DNA of 64,000 nucleotides from SZUA-365 sp049663345. GTDB lineage: Bacteria > Bacteroidota > Ignavibacteria > SZUA-365. The translations under genes were made by a program, and so were the position numbers. The notes beneath the pieces were generated by a model, which made no database searches, was not told the origin of the DNA, and saw nothing but the letters and a program-made list of their open reading frames with translations. Below are positions 8,296-16,970 of the stretch, piece by piece. Every line of letters starts with the position of its first letter. The first letter of the stretch is position 1. The DNA is taken from NCBI GenBank assembly GCA_049663345.1, contig JBATDG010000135.1:25782-89781 (forward strand), written 5' to 3'.

Positions 8296-8763
8296 ATGGA
8301 TGACAAAGAAATCTACCGAAAAGCCGAACGTCTGGCGGACTTGACCCTCGGTCTAGTGGGTTGCTGCCAGAGCAAACAGGAGGAGATCGCCGAACGCGCG
8401 AATCTTTCCCTGTCCGAATTCAAGTGTTTGCGGGCCTTCCGCCGCGACACTGAAATGTCCGTAAAGGACATCGCCCATCGAATGAGCCTGACAAGCAGCA
8501 GGCTTACACGCATTGTTGACGGTCTTGTGAAAAAACTGTACGTGACGCGGCACATCGATCCCGATGACCGCCGCATAATCAACGTGCGGCTGACCAAGCA
8601 AGGTGAGATCGTCGCTCGCAAGGTTACGAACGACTGCACGCATGTCTACGAACAAGTTCTCGGCATCCTTGAACAAAAGGACCACGACCGCATCATTGGT
8701 GCAGTGAATGAACTCGCAGACAAGATGAACATCCGGACGGATTTTATTGAGGACTACGATTAA
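8296..8763 (+). CDS. MarR-family transcriptional regulator
   Basis: The protein has 155 residues from ATG 8296; an in-frame TTG at 8236 coincides with the likely -35 box and is rejected. The central winged helix reads LSEFKCLRAFRR, MSVKDIAHRMSLTSSRLTRI (helix-turn-helix) and DDRRIINVRLTKQGE, the wing with the DxRxxxxxLT signature of MarR proteins. Two cysteines in an early GCCQ motif are unusual and could sense redox or metals; this is only an inference. It diverges from fumarase and converges with a symporter gene. The effector is unknown. Confidence 0.85.
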   Translation: MDDKEIYRKAERLADLTLGLVGCCQSKQEEIAERANLSLSEFKCLRAFRRDTEMSVKDIAHRMSLTSSRLTRIVDGLVKKLYVTRHIDPDDRRIINVRLTKQGEIVARKVTNDCTHVYEQVLGILEQKDHDRIIGAVNELADKMNIRTDFIEDYD

Positions 8764-8817
8764 CATTTGCATTACGCAATAGTTTCTGTCCGCAATTGAT
8801 TCTACCGGCAACTGTTT

Positions 8818-8860
8818 AGACGCGCAGATTTCGGCACTCCCGAATTTGCGCGTCTTTCTA
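8818..8860. terminator. Bidirectional terminator between marR and the symporter
   Basis: A long interrupted hairpin pairs AGACGCGCA (8818-8826) with TGCGCGTCT (8847-8855), with a further inner TTCGG/CCGAA pairing, followed by TTTCT on the plus strand. It fills the gap between the convergent MarR and symporter genes. Confidence 0.62.
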
Positions 8861-10261
8861 TTCCTGTCGGCGGAGATTGCCCAAGATGTAGATGAGAACG
8901 CTGGTGGCTAGTCCAGCGTACATTGGCTCAATTCCGAATGGATAATGTGCCGTGGAATCGATTATGCGGGACTGCCCGATCGCAAAGGAAATGGCGCTAA
9001 GAGCGAAACCTCCGAGCATCGCCGCAAAAGTCATTGTGTTTGAAATGCGAATCCAGGGAAAATAGCTTGCGGAAAGCGGCAGCAGAAGTGCGGGAATGAA
9101 GAGGGTACCGATGACGTACCACAGATCTATCACCGAAGGAAAAAGTAGAACCGCGACGATCGAAACTGCGGTAGTGAAGAGTACTCCATACTGCGTATAG
9201 CGGTTTACAGAACGGTCATCGCTCCGGCCGCCCCACCTGGCGACGATGTCGCGTCCCACGGTCAACGCTGCGATGAAGGTAAGTCCATCCGTGGTCGACA
9301 TGACGGTCGCCAGCATTCCTACGTAGAACAGGCCCTTGGCTGCCGCTGGAAGCACCGCTTCTGCGAGCAGCGGGTAGGCCATCGAAGGCTGGGCAATATC
9401 GGGCAGAAGGGCGCGTGCATACAGCCCCGATAATGTAGTTGCGGTATCGAATACGAACCAGAACAGCACGGACAAAAGAATGCCGTTGCGTGCCGTGCGC
9501 GGTGATTTTGCGCTGAGTGTAAACTGATGAAATTGTGGAGAAACCAGCGTCCACAGCGCAATAAAAAACCACACAAGGATATACTGCCAGGAATTTCCTC
9601 CGGTCAGCGTAAGGTGCAGCGGCGGGAGGTTGTCGGACAGAAATGGCAGAAGGCCGAATTTTGGAATGAGAAACAGCAGCAACAGAAAAAATCCACTGAA
9701 CATCAAAACAAACTGCAGAAGGTCAGTGCGCACCACGGCACGGAAGCCTCCAGCGTAGACGTAGAACATGGATGTCAACGCGCCGATGAAAAGACAGAGC
9801 AGAAAACTCCATCCGGTGACAACCTGCAGAAGTACGGCAAGCATGAGGAGATATGGAGCCGGCGAGCTGTTAAAGAATACCAGCACGGATCCCAGAAGGC
9901 CGGTTTTTCTGTCGTAGACCTGATAGAGTTGATCAGGAATGGAGAAAGTACCGGTATCACGAACGCGGCGTGCAAAAAACAATGCAAATACGATTGCGAA
10001 AACGTAGTATGGGAAGCCAAAAACGAACCAGTTGGCGATTCCGTATTGATAACTGAATTCTCCGACCCCAAGGATTCCGCCATACCAGGTCGCCACCAAC
10101 GCGGCGACAAAGCCGGGAAGACTGAGCATCCTCCCACCAAGCAAAAATTGCTCGGAGCTGCTGCGGTTCATTGATGAGCCGCGGAACCCCAGATACAGAA
10201 GGAATCCGAGATACGCGGCAACAATCAACCAGTCTATCAGGGAAAAATGAAGAATAGACAC
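8858..10261 (-). CDS. Sodium:solute symporter (SSS family)
   Basis: This is an inner-membrane transporter of 467 residues with about 12-13 hydrophobic helices, the normal length for SSS proteins. The N-terminal helix (FSLIDWLIVAAYLGFLLYLG), the following SSSEQFLLGGRMLSLPGFVA and ATWYGGILGVGEFSYQYG are the family's signature region; the later MLATVMSTTDGLTFIAALT matches the sodium-site helix that contains conserved serine and threonine residues. The substrate (sugar, proline, pantothenate or another) cannot be told from sequence. It stands alone between terminators, convergent with marR. Confidence 0.85.
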   Translation of the reverse strand: MSILHFSLIDWLIVAAYLGFLLYLGFRGSSMNRSSSEQFLLGGRMLSLPGFVAALVATWYGGILGVGEFSYQYGIANWFVFGFPYYVFAIVFALFFARRVRDTGTFSIPDQLYQVYDRKTGLLGSVLVFFNSSPAPYLLMLAVLLQVVTGWSFLLCLFIGALTSMFYVYAGGFRAVVRTDLLQFVLMFSGFFLLLLFLIPKFGLLPFLSDNLPPLHLTLTGGNSWQYILVWFFIALWTLVSPQFHQFTLSAKSPRTARNGILLSVLFWFVFDTATTLSGLYARALLPDIAQPSMAYPLLAEAVLPAAAKGLFYVGMLATVMSTTDGLTFIAALTVGRDIVARWGGRSDDRSVNRYTQYGVLFTTAVSIVAVLLFPSVIDLWYVIGTLFIPALLLPLSASYFPWIRISNTMTFAAMLGGFALSAISFAIGQSRIIDSTAHYPFGIEPMYAGLATSVLIYILGNLRRQE

Positions 10262-10292
10262 TCGGGCCCGGCCTGTTTTTAGTATGAACTCC

Positions 10293-10323
10293 GAAAAAAG
10301 AAAGGGCGCCTTGGAGGCGCCCT
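10293..10323 (-). terminator. Terminator of the small Cys-rich gene
   Basis: On the minus strand AGGGCGCC and GGCGCCCT (8-bp arms, 5-base loop, 10323-10303) are followed by TTCTTTTTT. It lies 13 bp after the stop at 10336 and separates that gene from the symporter downstream. Confidence 0.78.
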
Positions 10324-10335
10324 GATGACCACGCG

Positions 10336-10665
10336 TTATAAGCGCGGGATGACTTTCAATATTTTTCTCTGAACAGGGTGACGCTCGCGGTACAGATTCT
10401 CGGATAAATTTTTGCTGTGCCGGTCGCTGTCAATTGTCACGAAAACGAGCTTCTCCATGCAGCTCTCGCATACACGAACCTTGCGCTCACCATCCATATC
10501 AAGCGGTTTCTTGAAATAGAGCTGCTCTGCTGGAATCTGGTGACCAAACATGCACTCGTGTTCCTTTTCTGAAACACCGGTGTGCCATTCATACTGTTGG
10601 GAAGAAAGTGCGTTAAAACGCTTCAATGAACGGAGAAACTCCTTCTCGGACTGATATACCGCCAT
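10336..10665 (-). CDS. Small hypothetical protein with a Cys/His cluster
   Basis: The protein has 109 residues, no signal peptide and no membrane segment. It has HECMFGH at about 36-42 and VCESCMEK at about 66-73; the Cys-x6-style and CxxC spacing suggests a single bound zinc ion, as in small treble-clef-like or rubredoxin-like proteins. The ends are rich in Arg and Lys, which would suit nucleic acid or ribosome contact, but this is speculative. I do not recognise the family. It has its own terminator and a 17-bp palindrome upstream, so it looks like a separately regulated gene divergent from a universal stress protein. Confidence 0.6.
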   Translation of the reverse strand: MAVYQSEKEFLRSLKRFNALSSQQYEWHTGVSEKEHECMFGHQIPAEQLYFKKPLDMDGERKVRVCESCMEKLVFVTIDSDRHSKNLSENLYRERHPVQRKILKVIPRL

Positions 10666-10718
10666 AGATTGCTCCTGCGTGTTACAGTGATGGAAGCTTC
10701 AAAAGATTAATCCGATCC

Positions 10719-10735
10719 GGTGTATTTGATACACC
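10719..10735. promoter_or_regulatory. 17-bp palindrome in the 319-bp divergent intergenic region
   Basis: GGTGTATTTGATACACC has 7-bp perfect arms around TTG. It lies 54 bp upstream of the small Cys-rich gene's start and about 250 bp upstream of the universal stress gene. Its size and symmetry fit a dimeric repressor site. Elsewhere the gap (10666-10984) is AT-rich, with TATATT and TATAAAT boxes near 10842-10866 that could be -10 elements of the stress gene. Confidence 0.42.
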
Positions 10736-10984
10736 ACAACCGGAATCTGCAATCTAACAAAATCATTCACAAATGCGAGAGGCAGAAAGAAATATCTTCA
10801 TGAAAATCGCCAGTAAAAGGTGTACAAATATCATTTTTCTGTTATATTCGTTGCATACGGTATAAATGATGTTTCCGAAGATATCTCTCTTGTAAGGGGG
10901 ACAGTTCGCTGTCTTTTCTCCTTTTCCAAGTGAATATCCGAAGACGAAAATGAATCTATCCTCAGTGCTACGAGGAGGTGCACG

Positions 10985-11821
10985 ATGAGTAAGCGTATTG
11001 TCGTAGGCCTTGACGGTTCGCCTTATGCCAAAAGCGCATTGGAGATGGCCATGCGTCGGGCAAGTCTCTACAAAGGGACCCTGGTCGGCGTTGCCGTGAT
11101 CGACCGTCCCAGCATAGAACAAGTGGCGGTAGGCGCTCAACCCGGAGCGTTTCAAATTGCTGAACGAACAGTCTCGGCAATGCTCAACGATGCAAAGGAA
11201 CATGCTGAAAAATTGATAGCGCAATTCAGAATGGAGTGCGATATCCATAACCTCGCGCATGAGGACATCATATTTACCGGTACGCCTTGCGAAGGACTCA
11301 GCCAGGAAGGAAAAACGGCGGACATGATAATCACCGGACTGCGCACATTTTTCCACTATCCTACACGCGAGGGTCCGGGCGATACACTGGAAATGCTGCT
11401 GAAGGATCCGGTTTGTCCTGTGCTCGCCGTCCCGAAAGAATTAGATCTTCCCCGCAATGTTGTCATCGCCTACGATGGATCAAGAGGCGCCGCGCGTGCG
11501 CTGCAGGCCTACGCACATCTCACGCCAGACATTCCGGATATTTATCCCGTCACGCTTCTCTGCGTTGCTGTTGAGTACGATAAGAACAAATATCATCTTG
11601 AGAAAGCGGCCCGGTTTCTGCACGCTCACGGTATCGAGGCGCGCGTGATGCTGCGCACCGGAAAACCGCTCGATGCAATAAGACAGGTGCTGCGGGAACT
11701 GCACCCCGCGCTTATTATTCTCGGCCGACCTATGCGGAAAGGATTGACGGAGCGGTTGTTCGGAAGTACGGTGGGCAGCATCATCAAGGACGGTACGGTT
11801 CCCGTTTTCGTTTTTCATTGA
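10985..11821 (+). CDS. Universal stress protein with two UspA domains
   Basis: The protein has 278 residues arranged as two UspA folds. The first opens with RIVVGLDGSPYAKSALEMAM and ends near CPVLAVP; the second opens with NVVIAYDGSRGAARALQAY and ends with LIILGRPMRKGL then FGSTVGSIIK, a Gx2Gx9GS-type nucleotide loop, so the C-terminal half probably binds ATP. Such proteins act in the cytoplasm under stress or growth arrest; the partner is unknown. It has a near-perfect ribosome site (GAGGAGGTG) seven bases before the ATG, which suggests strong translation. A nucleotidyltransferase gene begins 17 bp downstream. Confidence 0.87.
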   Translation: MSKRIVVGLDGSPYAKSALEMAMRRASLYKGTLVGVAVIDRPSIEQVAVGAQPGAFQIAERTVSAMLNDAKEHAEKLIAQFRMECDIHNLAHEDIIFTGTPCEGLSQEGKTADMIITGLRTFFHYPTREGPGDTLEMLLKDPVCPVLAVPKELDLPRNVVIAYDGSRGAARALQAYAHLTPDIPDIYPVTLLCVAVEYDKNKYHLEKAARFLHAHGIEARVMLRTGKPLDAIRQVLRELHPALIILGRPMRKGLTERLFGSTVGSIIKDGTVPVFVFH

Positions 11822-11838
11822 AATGAAAGGATGTAACT

Positions 11839-12645
11839 ATGGGTGCCTCGCAAGAACAGCATCCGTTCCCGGTAGTAATCCTCTGCGGGGGACTCGGCCT
11901 TCGAATGCGGGATTTCACCGAAGGTAAACCGAAGGCGCTCGTGCAGGTTGGTACGCGACCCGTGATCTGGCATGTGATGAAACTGTACTCGCATTACGGC
12001 CTGCGAAAATTCATACTTCCTCTCGGCCACGGAGCTGATCAGATCATCAGCTGGTTCGAACGCTACCTGAGCATGACGGCCAATTTTACGCTTCGACTCT
12101 CCGATGGAGCGCACACCTTTCACACGCTGCTCCCCGACGACGAACGCGAATGGACGATAACCTTCATTCACGCAGGTGCCACTACCGAAACCGCGGGACG
12201 GCTGCTCCGCGCCGCGCCGTTTATCGAAGAAGATCATTTTCTTGCCACGTATTCAGACGGCCTGACGGACGCCAATCTTGGCGCCGAACTTGAGCAGCAC
12301 CTGGGAGCGGATACCGATGTGACTCTTCTCTCGGTGAAAATGTCAACGACGTTCGGCATCATCGAAAGCGATGGACGCATGATCACCGGCTTCAACGAAA
12401 AACCGAAAACCAGCTGCGAAGTAAACGGCGGTTTTTTTGTGATGAGAAGAAATGTTCTTGATGAGATCCGTGGTGACGGTACGGTCCTTGAGCGCGATCT
12501 TCTGCCGAAGCTGGCGAAACAGGGCCGCGTCCAGGTTTTCCCTCATGACGGCTTCTGGCATTGCATGGATACGCCCAAGCATGTGCAGGAACTCAATCGC
12601 ATGTGGTACAGCGGTGATGCACCGTGGAAGGTCTGGGTGGATTGA
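11839..12645 (+). CDS. Sugar nucleotidyltransferase, like glucose-1-phosphate cytidylyltransferase
   Basis: The 268-residue protein has the nucleotidyltransferase signature LCGGLGLRMRDFTEGKPKAL near the N-terminus, the acidic metal-binding YSDGLTD at about 137-143, and FGIIESDG, GFNEKPKT and NGGFFVM further on. This combination and the length match RfbF-type enzymes that make CDP-glucose from CTP and glucose 1-phosphate for cell-surface deoxy sugars. The usual partner gene (CDP-glucose dehydratase) is not adjacent, so the exact sugar and nucleotide remain uncertain. It is probably co-transcribed with the stress protein before it. Confidence 0.78.
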   Translation: MGASQEQHPFPVVILCGGLGLRMRDFTEGKPKALVQVGTRPVIWHVMKLYSHYGLRKFILPLGHGADQIISWFERYLSMTANFTLRLSDGAHTFHTLLPDDEREWTITFIHAGATTETAGRLLRAAPFIEEDHFLATYSDGLTDANLGAELEQHLGADTDVTLLSVKMSTTFGIIESDGRMITGFNEKPKTSCEVNGGFFVMRRNVLDEIRGDGTVLERDLLPKLAKQGRVQVFPHDGFWHCMDTPKHVQELNRMWYSGDAPWKVWVD

Positions 12646-12681
12646 GATTATTGTCTGGGACCAGCGTGCCGCGCGCAGCGT

Positions 12682-12715
12682 CATGCAGAGGCGCTGGATG
12701 CCGCGCCCCTGCATG
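12682..12715. repeat. GC-rich inverted repeat between convergent genes
   Basis: CATGCAGAGGCGC (12682-12694) pairs with GCGCCCCTGCATG (12703-12715) with one mismatch around an 8-base loop. There is no T-tract, so it is more like a palindromic intergenic repeat than a simple terminator, though it may stop transcription between the nucleotidyltransferase and comF. Confidence 0.5.
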
Positions 12716-12722
12716 TAGGGCT

Positions 12723-13427
12723 TCAATGCCTCGGCGGACGCGCGACGGCAAGAATCCGCACGTCGGTAAAGCCCGCTGCAATAAGCACGTCCGCGCAGGC
12801 GCTGATTGTTGCACCGGTTGTTACCAGGTCATCAACCAGAATCAGCGGTCTGCTCAGGGATATGAAAGCCTGCTGCATATTCACTGAAAATGCATTGCGT
12901 ACATTCGCCTGCCGTTCGTCGCGATCGAGCCGCGATGCCGATTGCGATGTCGTATAGCGTCTTCGCAACAAGAGGCTTCCTTCCCATTCAAGTCCGCATT
13001 CCGCAGCGAGTCCCAGGCAAAGTGCTTCCGCCTGATTATAACCCCGTTCGATCCGTTTTACGCGATGGAGCGGAACCGGAAGCAGCAGCGGATTTCCATC
13101 GAGCAGCATCGTACCGGTGAGGCGTTCGCCGAGCAGGCGTCCCAACCATTCGCCAGCGAGATGGAGCTGTCGGTATTTCATCGTATGAATGCAGCGTTCG
13201 ATAACGCTGCCGGTATCATATTCCCAACCTACCGCCATCATCGTCGCGTCGCAGGCACATGCGAGCGATGCAATCTGTGCGGAGGATTGTTCCTCCGTGA
13301 CGGGGAGTGGAACGAGTTCGCCGTGGCAGGGAGGACAAAGCAGTTCCCCGGCGCGTACGCGAAGTCCGCAGCCCAGACAAAGCGGTGGATACAGGACGTC
13401 CAGCAAAGCTGATTTTAAAAGGTGCAT
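12723..13427 (-). CDS. comF: ComF-family phosphoribosyltransferase-like protein
   Basis: The protein has 234 residues. An N-terminal zinc-type cluster (PPLCLGCGLRVRAGELLCPPC) is followed by a phosphoribosyltransferase domain with the PRPP loop PLILVDDLVTTGATI near the C-terminus. ComF proteins are needed for DNA uptake and natural transformation in some bacteria, but are also present in species not known to be competent. I chose the ATG at 13427, which has GGGAG eight bases upstream, over one eight residues earlier at 13451. It lies downstream of ispG, separated by a strong hairpin. Confidence 0.85.
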   Translation of the reverse strand: MHLLKSALLDVLYPPLCLGCGLRVRAGELLCPPCHGELVPLPVTEEQSSAQIASLACACDATMMAVGWEYDTGSVIERCIHTMKYRQLHLAGEWLGRLLGERLTGTMLLDGNPLLLPVPLHRVKRIERGYNQAEALCLGLAAECGLEWEGSLLLRRRYTTSQSASRLDRDERQANVRNAFSVNMQQAFISLSRPLILVDDLVTTGATISACADVLIAAGFTDVRILAVARPPRH

Positions 13428-13462
13428 GTCTGATCTCCCTGTGACTTGCATCCGGAAATAAT

Positions 13463-13500
13463 ATGGACCGCCCGGATGGTTGCGGGCGGTCCATCAGTTT
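13463..13500. terminator. Strong hairpin between ispG and comF
   Basis: A 12-bp perfect stem (ATGGACCGCCCG at 13463-13474 with CGGGCGGTCCAT at 13483-13494) has an 8-base loop. The long T-run follows on the plus strand (13498-13504) while on the minus strand the tail is ATTATTTCC, so it can act as ispG's terminator but is oriented better for the plus strand. Confidence 0.6.
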
Positions 13501-13502
13501 TT

Positions 13503-14651
13503 TTACACCGCGGCGGGTTCTTCCTTCTCTTCGTCAGGGACGAACTTCATGGCTTCCTCGTACACGGCGTCGATGATTTCTTCCTCCTTCAGCCGGCGGA
13601 CAACCACTCCCTTGCGGTAGAGGATGCCAACGCCTTTCCCGGCGGCGATGCCGATATCGGCTTCACTTGCTTCGCCGGGACCGTTCACCACACAACCGAG
13701 CAGCGCAATTTTAATCGGCTTCTTGATGCCGGCAAGACGCCTCTCGAGTTCGTTGGTGATTTTGAAGAGATCCACTTCCAGTCGGCCGCAAGTCGGGCAG
13801 GCGATGATTTCAACGCTGCGCGATGCGAGTCCGAGTGAGCGGAGAATCTCCTTGCCCACCTCAACTTCCTTCCACGGTTCATCGGTGAGCGAGACGCGGA
13901 TGGTGTCGCCGATTCCTTCGGCGAGCAGGGTACCGATTCCTACCGACGATTTGATCGTGCCCACACGCGTGGTGCCTGCTTCAGTGACGCCGAGATGCAG
14001 CGGATAATCCGTGCGCTCGGCGATATAGCGGTAGGCCTCGATCATGAGCCGGGTATCGGTGGACTTCACGGAAATGATAACATCGCGGAAACCGAATTCC
14101 TCGCAAATGTTTGCATGACGCATGGCGCTTTCAAACAGCGCCTCAGGCGTGGGATAGCCGTGCTTTTCGAGAATGTCTTCTTCGAGAGAACCGGAGTTCA
14201 CTCCGATGCGGATGGGAATACCGCGTTCTTTCGCTGCCGCAAGCACCTGATGAATGCGATCGATAGAACCAATATTTCCCGGATTTATGCGCACTTTCGC
14301 AACGCCCGCTTTGATTGCTTCGAGCGCGAAAATATGATTGAAATGAATGTCAGCCACGATAGGCAGGGGCGACTTGCGGACGATTTCGGCCATCGCCGCG
14401 GCGGCCTGCTTGTCGTTGACGGTGATGCGCACGATGTCGCAGCCCTCGTCGGCCGATTTACGAATCTGCTCGACAGTGCCTTCGACGTCGCTGGTCTTGG
14501 TTTTCGTCATTGTCTGAACACTCACCGGAGCGTCGCCGCCGATGGGTATGTCTCCGACCCACACCTTGCGCGTCTTGCGCCGGATGCTTTTCACCTGCGG
14601 CGGCTGCCACACCGGAGCATTCGGATCCTGTATAACGGGAATTTCTATCAT
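13503..14651 (-). CDS. ispG: 4-hydroxy-3-methylbut-2-enyl diphosphate synthase
   Basis: IspG (GcpE) catalyses the penultimate step of the non-mevalonate (MEP) isoprenoid pathway using a 4Fe-4S cluster. The 382 residues have a TIM-barrel part with IGGDAPVSVQTMTKT and INPGNIGS, and a C-terminal ferredoxin-like part with the cluster ligands in ACPTCGR and LGCVVNGPGEA plus the conserved glutamate after ITNELE. The short form without the extra middle domain is seen in most bacteria outside Chlamydia and many Bacteroidetes. The rhomboid gene ends 21 bp upstream, so these two are probably one transcript. Confidence 0.95.
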   Translation of the reverse strand: MIEIPVIQDPNAPVWQPPQVKSIRRKTRKVWVGDIPIGGDAPVSVQTMTKTKTSDVEGTVEQIRKSADEGCDIVRITVNDKQAAAAMAEIVRKSPLPIVADIHFNHIFALEAIKAGVAKVRINPGNIGSIDRIHQVLAAAKERGIPIRIGVNSGSLEEDILEKHGYPTPEALFESAMRHANICEEFGFRDVIISVKSTDTRLMIEAYRYIAERTDYPLHLGVTEAGTTRVGTIKSSVGIGTLLAEGIGDTIRVSLTDEPWKEVEVGKEILRSLGLASRSVEIIACPTCGRLEVDLFKITNELERRLAGIKKPIKIALLGCVVNGPGEASEADIGIAAGKGVGILYRKGVVVRRLKEEEIIDAVYEEAMKFVPDEEKEEPAAV

Positions 14652-14672
14652 CGAGGGTCTTTTATCTCACTT

Positions 14673-15599
14673 TCAATTCTGATTTCTGTCGGGGTGAATG
14701 CGCTTGCTCGCATCGAGAAGGATGCTTTTTTCTTCTTCGGTCAGTCCTGCATATCCGGAGACGCTGATCTTGTCGAGGATTTCGTCGATACGCTTCTGCG
14801 CCGCGTCGAAGGTGTGGTCGCCGGTTTTCTTCTCCTGTTTTCCGGGAGTGAAATCGAAGAATTTCGCCTCCTTGGGCTGCGCGTTCCATCGCGAGGAAAC
14901 AGTATCGCGGGATTTCTTGCCTCCCAGCCAACGATCAATATATCCGCGCTTGTCGAGAATTACCCAGAGGGCTCCGATGACTGCGCCGCCGAGATGCGCC
15001 ACGTGTGCGACATCTGCCCGTGTGCCCATCACATTGAGTACGACTTCAAGGAGAATTATTCCTGTGATCAGATACTTAGCGCGGACGGGAAGAAGGAAAT
15101 AAACGTACACATAGCGGTCTGGAAACGTCATGGCGAAAGCAGCCATAATGCCAAAGACACCACCCGAAGCGCCGAGAGTCGCACCGGTTGCTGTAAATAT
15201 AGGGGCGATGAACAGGTTGGCGAGTCCGGCCGCAATACCTGCCGCGAAATAAAAGACCGCAAATTTTTTCGATCCCCAGAGGTTCTCGATTTCCACGCCG
15301 AACATCCAGAGCATGATCATATTGAAAAATATGTGGCTCATGTTGGCATGCAGGAACATATAGGTAACCAGCTGCCAGGGCATGAACTCACCGGAACCGA
15401 TTGGCATCAGGTAAAAAGTGCGTTTGAACAAATCGTTCAGGGAGACGCCGTTGAAAGTGAGAAAGCCGCCTTCAAGCATCATCTGTAAGAGAAACACCGC
15501 AACGTTGGTGAGCAGGAGATACTTGATCACCGGCGGAAAAAAACTGAATCCGCCGAATTGCGGACGGAAGGGTTGGTCGGAAGAATTTCTGTAGGGCAT
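14673..15599 (-). CDS. Rhomboid-family intramembrane serine protease
   Basis: The 308-residue protein has six predicted membrane helices (about residues 20-220). The catalytic serine is in LGASGGVFGIMAAFA and the catalytic histidine in VAHVAHLGGAVIGA; the HANMSHIFFNMIMLWMFG segment is the conserved L1/second-helix region. After the membrane core comes a charged tail ending in LTEEEKSILLDASKRIHP, typical of the C-terminal domain that follows rhomboids in this phylum. It likely cleaves membrane proteins within the bilayer; the substrate is unknown. ispG follows after 21 bp. Confidence 0.9.
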   Translation of the reverse strand: MPYRNSSDQPFRPQFGGFSFFPPVIKYLLLTNVAVFLLQMMLEGGFLTFNGVSLNDLFKRTFYLMPIGSGEFMPWQLVTYMFLHANMSHIFFNMIMLWMFGVEIENLWGSKKFAVFYFAAGIAAGLANLFIAPIFTATGATLGASGGVFGIMAAFAMTFPDRYVYVYFLLPVRAKYLITGIILLEVVLNVMGTRADVAHVAHLGGAVIGALWVILDKRGYIDRWLGGKKSRDTVSSRWNAQPKEAKFFDFTPGKQEKKTGDHTFDAAQKRIDEILDKISVSGYAGLTEEEKSILLDASKRIHPDRNQN

Positions 15600-15656
15600 G
15601 ATTACCTGATATTCAACAAAATAAAAACAGAACGGAGTACTGGAACGTTCCGCCGA

Positions 15657-16856
15657 TCAAGCACGGTCAGTCAGCGCCGCAACGCCCGGGAGTGTTTTCC
15701 CTTCGAGCAGTTCAAGCGAGGCACCGCCGCCGGTAGAGACATGCGAGACCGCATGCTCGAGTCCTGCCTGGGTGATGGCTGCAGCCGAGTCGCCGCCGCC
15801 GATGATTGTTACTGCTCCGGATTTCGTGGCTTCCACGAGTGCGTCGGCTACCGCGAATGTACCGCGGGCGAAGTTCGGCATTTCAAATACGCCCATTGGC
15901 CCGTTCCATACAATGGTTTTCGCAGCTATAATATGACGCGAGAACAGCGCAATGGTTTCAGGACCGATATCGAGTCCCATCATGTCCGCCGGAATATCCG
16001 ATACGCTGACAGTCCGCATTTCCGTGTCGTTGCTGAACGCCTTGCCCACCACCGTATCGACAGGAAGCAGAAGCTGTTTGTTGTCCTTCGCTGCCTGCTC
16101 GAGAATTTGTCCCGCGAGCTCAAGCTTGTCTTCCTCCAGCAGCGAGGTGCCTATCTCGTGGCCCTGCGCTTTAAGGAAGGTGAACATCATTCCGCCGCCG
16201 ATCAGCAAAGCGTCGACTTTATTCATCAAATTCGAAATCACGTCGATCTTACCCGAAATTTTGGCGCCGCCGAGAATGGCGATGTACGGGCGCTCGGGGT
16301 CACCCACTGCACGGCCAAGATAATCGATTTCCTTTTCCATCAGGAGTCCGGCGAGTGAGGGGTGGAGGAAATGCGTCACTCCCTCGGTAGAAGCATGGGC
16401 GCGATGTGCGGTGCCGAAGGCGTCGTTGACGTACACCTCTCCCAGTTCAGCGAGGGCGCGGGCGAAATGCGGGTCGTTCGCTTCTTCCTCTGGATGAAAG
16501 CGCAGGTTCTCGAGCAGCATAACATCTCCCGGCTGCAGCGCGGCGGCCATCGCTTCGACCTCTCCGCCGATGCAGTCAGGAGCGAAACTGACTTTGCGGC
16601 CGAGCAGCTCAGCGAGACGTTCAGCCGCGGGACGCAGACTATAGACAGGATTCACTTTGCCTTTGGGCCGTCCGAGATGGCTCATGAGAATCACCGCAGC
16701 CCCGCGCTCGATCAGCGCGTTGATTGTCGGGAGGCACGCTGCTATGCGCGTGTCATCGGTTATTTCCTGGCTGTCATCGAGGGGAACGTTGAAATCAACA
16801 CGCACCAGAGCTCTCTTACCCTGCAATGCGGCATCACGAATTGTCATTTTGTTCAT
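15657..16856 (-). CDS. pgk: Phosphoglycerate kinase
   Basis: The enzyme transfers phosphate between 1,3-bisphosphoglycerate and ADP in glycolysis. From the methionine of MNKMTIRD at 16856 the protein has 399 residues, the normal length; AGGAG lies six bases upstream, whereas a start at 16949 would add 31 unconserved residues and overlap the terminator of gap. Motifs are LVRVDFNVPLDD (residues about 18-29), SHLGRPKG, GGAKISGKI and the C-terminal STGGGASLELLEGK. gap lies immediately upstream in the same direction but is separated by a terminator. Confidence 0.95.
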   Translation of the reverse strand: MNKMTIRDAALQGKRALVRVDFNVPLDDSQEITDDTRIAACLPTINALIERGAAVILMSHLGRPKGKVNPVYSLRPAAERLAELLGRKVSFAPDCIGGEVEAMAAALQPGDVMLLENLRFHPEEEANDPHFARALAELGEVYVNDAFGTAHRAHASTEGVTHFLHPSLAGLLMEKEIDYLGRAVGDPERPYIAILGGAKISGKIDVISNLMNKVDALLIGGGMMFTFLKAQGHEIGTSLLEEDKLELAGQILEQAAKDNKQLLLPVDTVVGKAFSNDTEMRTVSVSDIPADMMGLDIGPETIALFSRHIIAAKTIVWNGPMGVFEMPNFARGTFAVADALVEATKSGAVTIIGGGDSAAAITQAGLEHAVSHVSTGGGASLELLEGKTLPGVAALTDRA

Positions 16857-16913
16857 TGCATGCTCCTGTGGAATCGTACAGGTACCTGAAAAACCTACAA
16901 AAACCCGAGGCTC

Positions 16914-16948
16914 AAACAAAAAGTGACCTGCAGGATTGCTGCAGGCCA
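16914..16948 (-). terminator. Terminator of gap
   Basis: On the minus strand TGGCCTGCAG and CTGCAGGTCA (16948-16924) form a 10-bp stem with one mismatch and a 5-base loop, followed by CTTTTTGTTT. It lies 22 bp after the gap stop and partly uncouples gap from pgk. Confidence 0.72.
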
Positions 16949-16970
16949 CCGAATTTCATACACGCAGCGA

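Noticed and set aside
10763..11356. A 197-codon minus-strand frame overlapping the universal stress gene
   Set aside because: The stress protein has UspA motifs and a perfect ribosome site; the opposite frame has no recognisable features.
13995..15488. A 497-codon plus-strand open frame across ispG and the rhomboid gene
   Set aside because: It lies antisense to two well-recognised genes, has no protein family features and shows the His/Arg-rich composition of a shadow frame.
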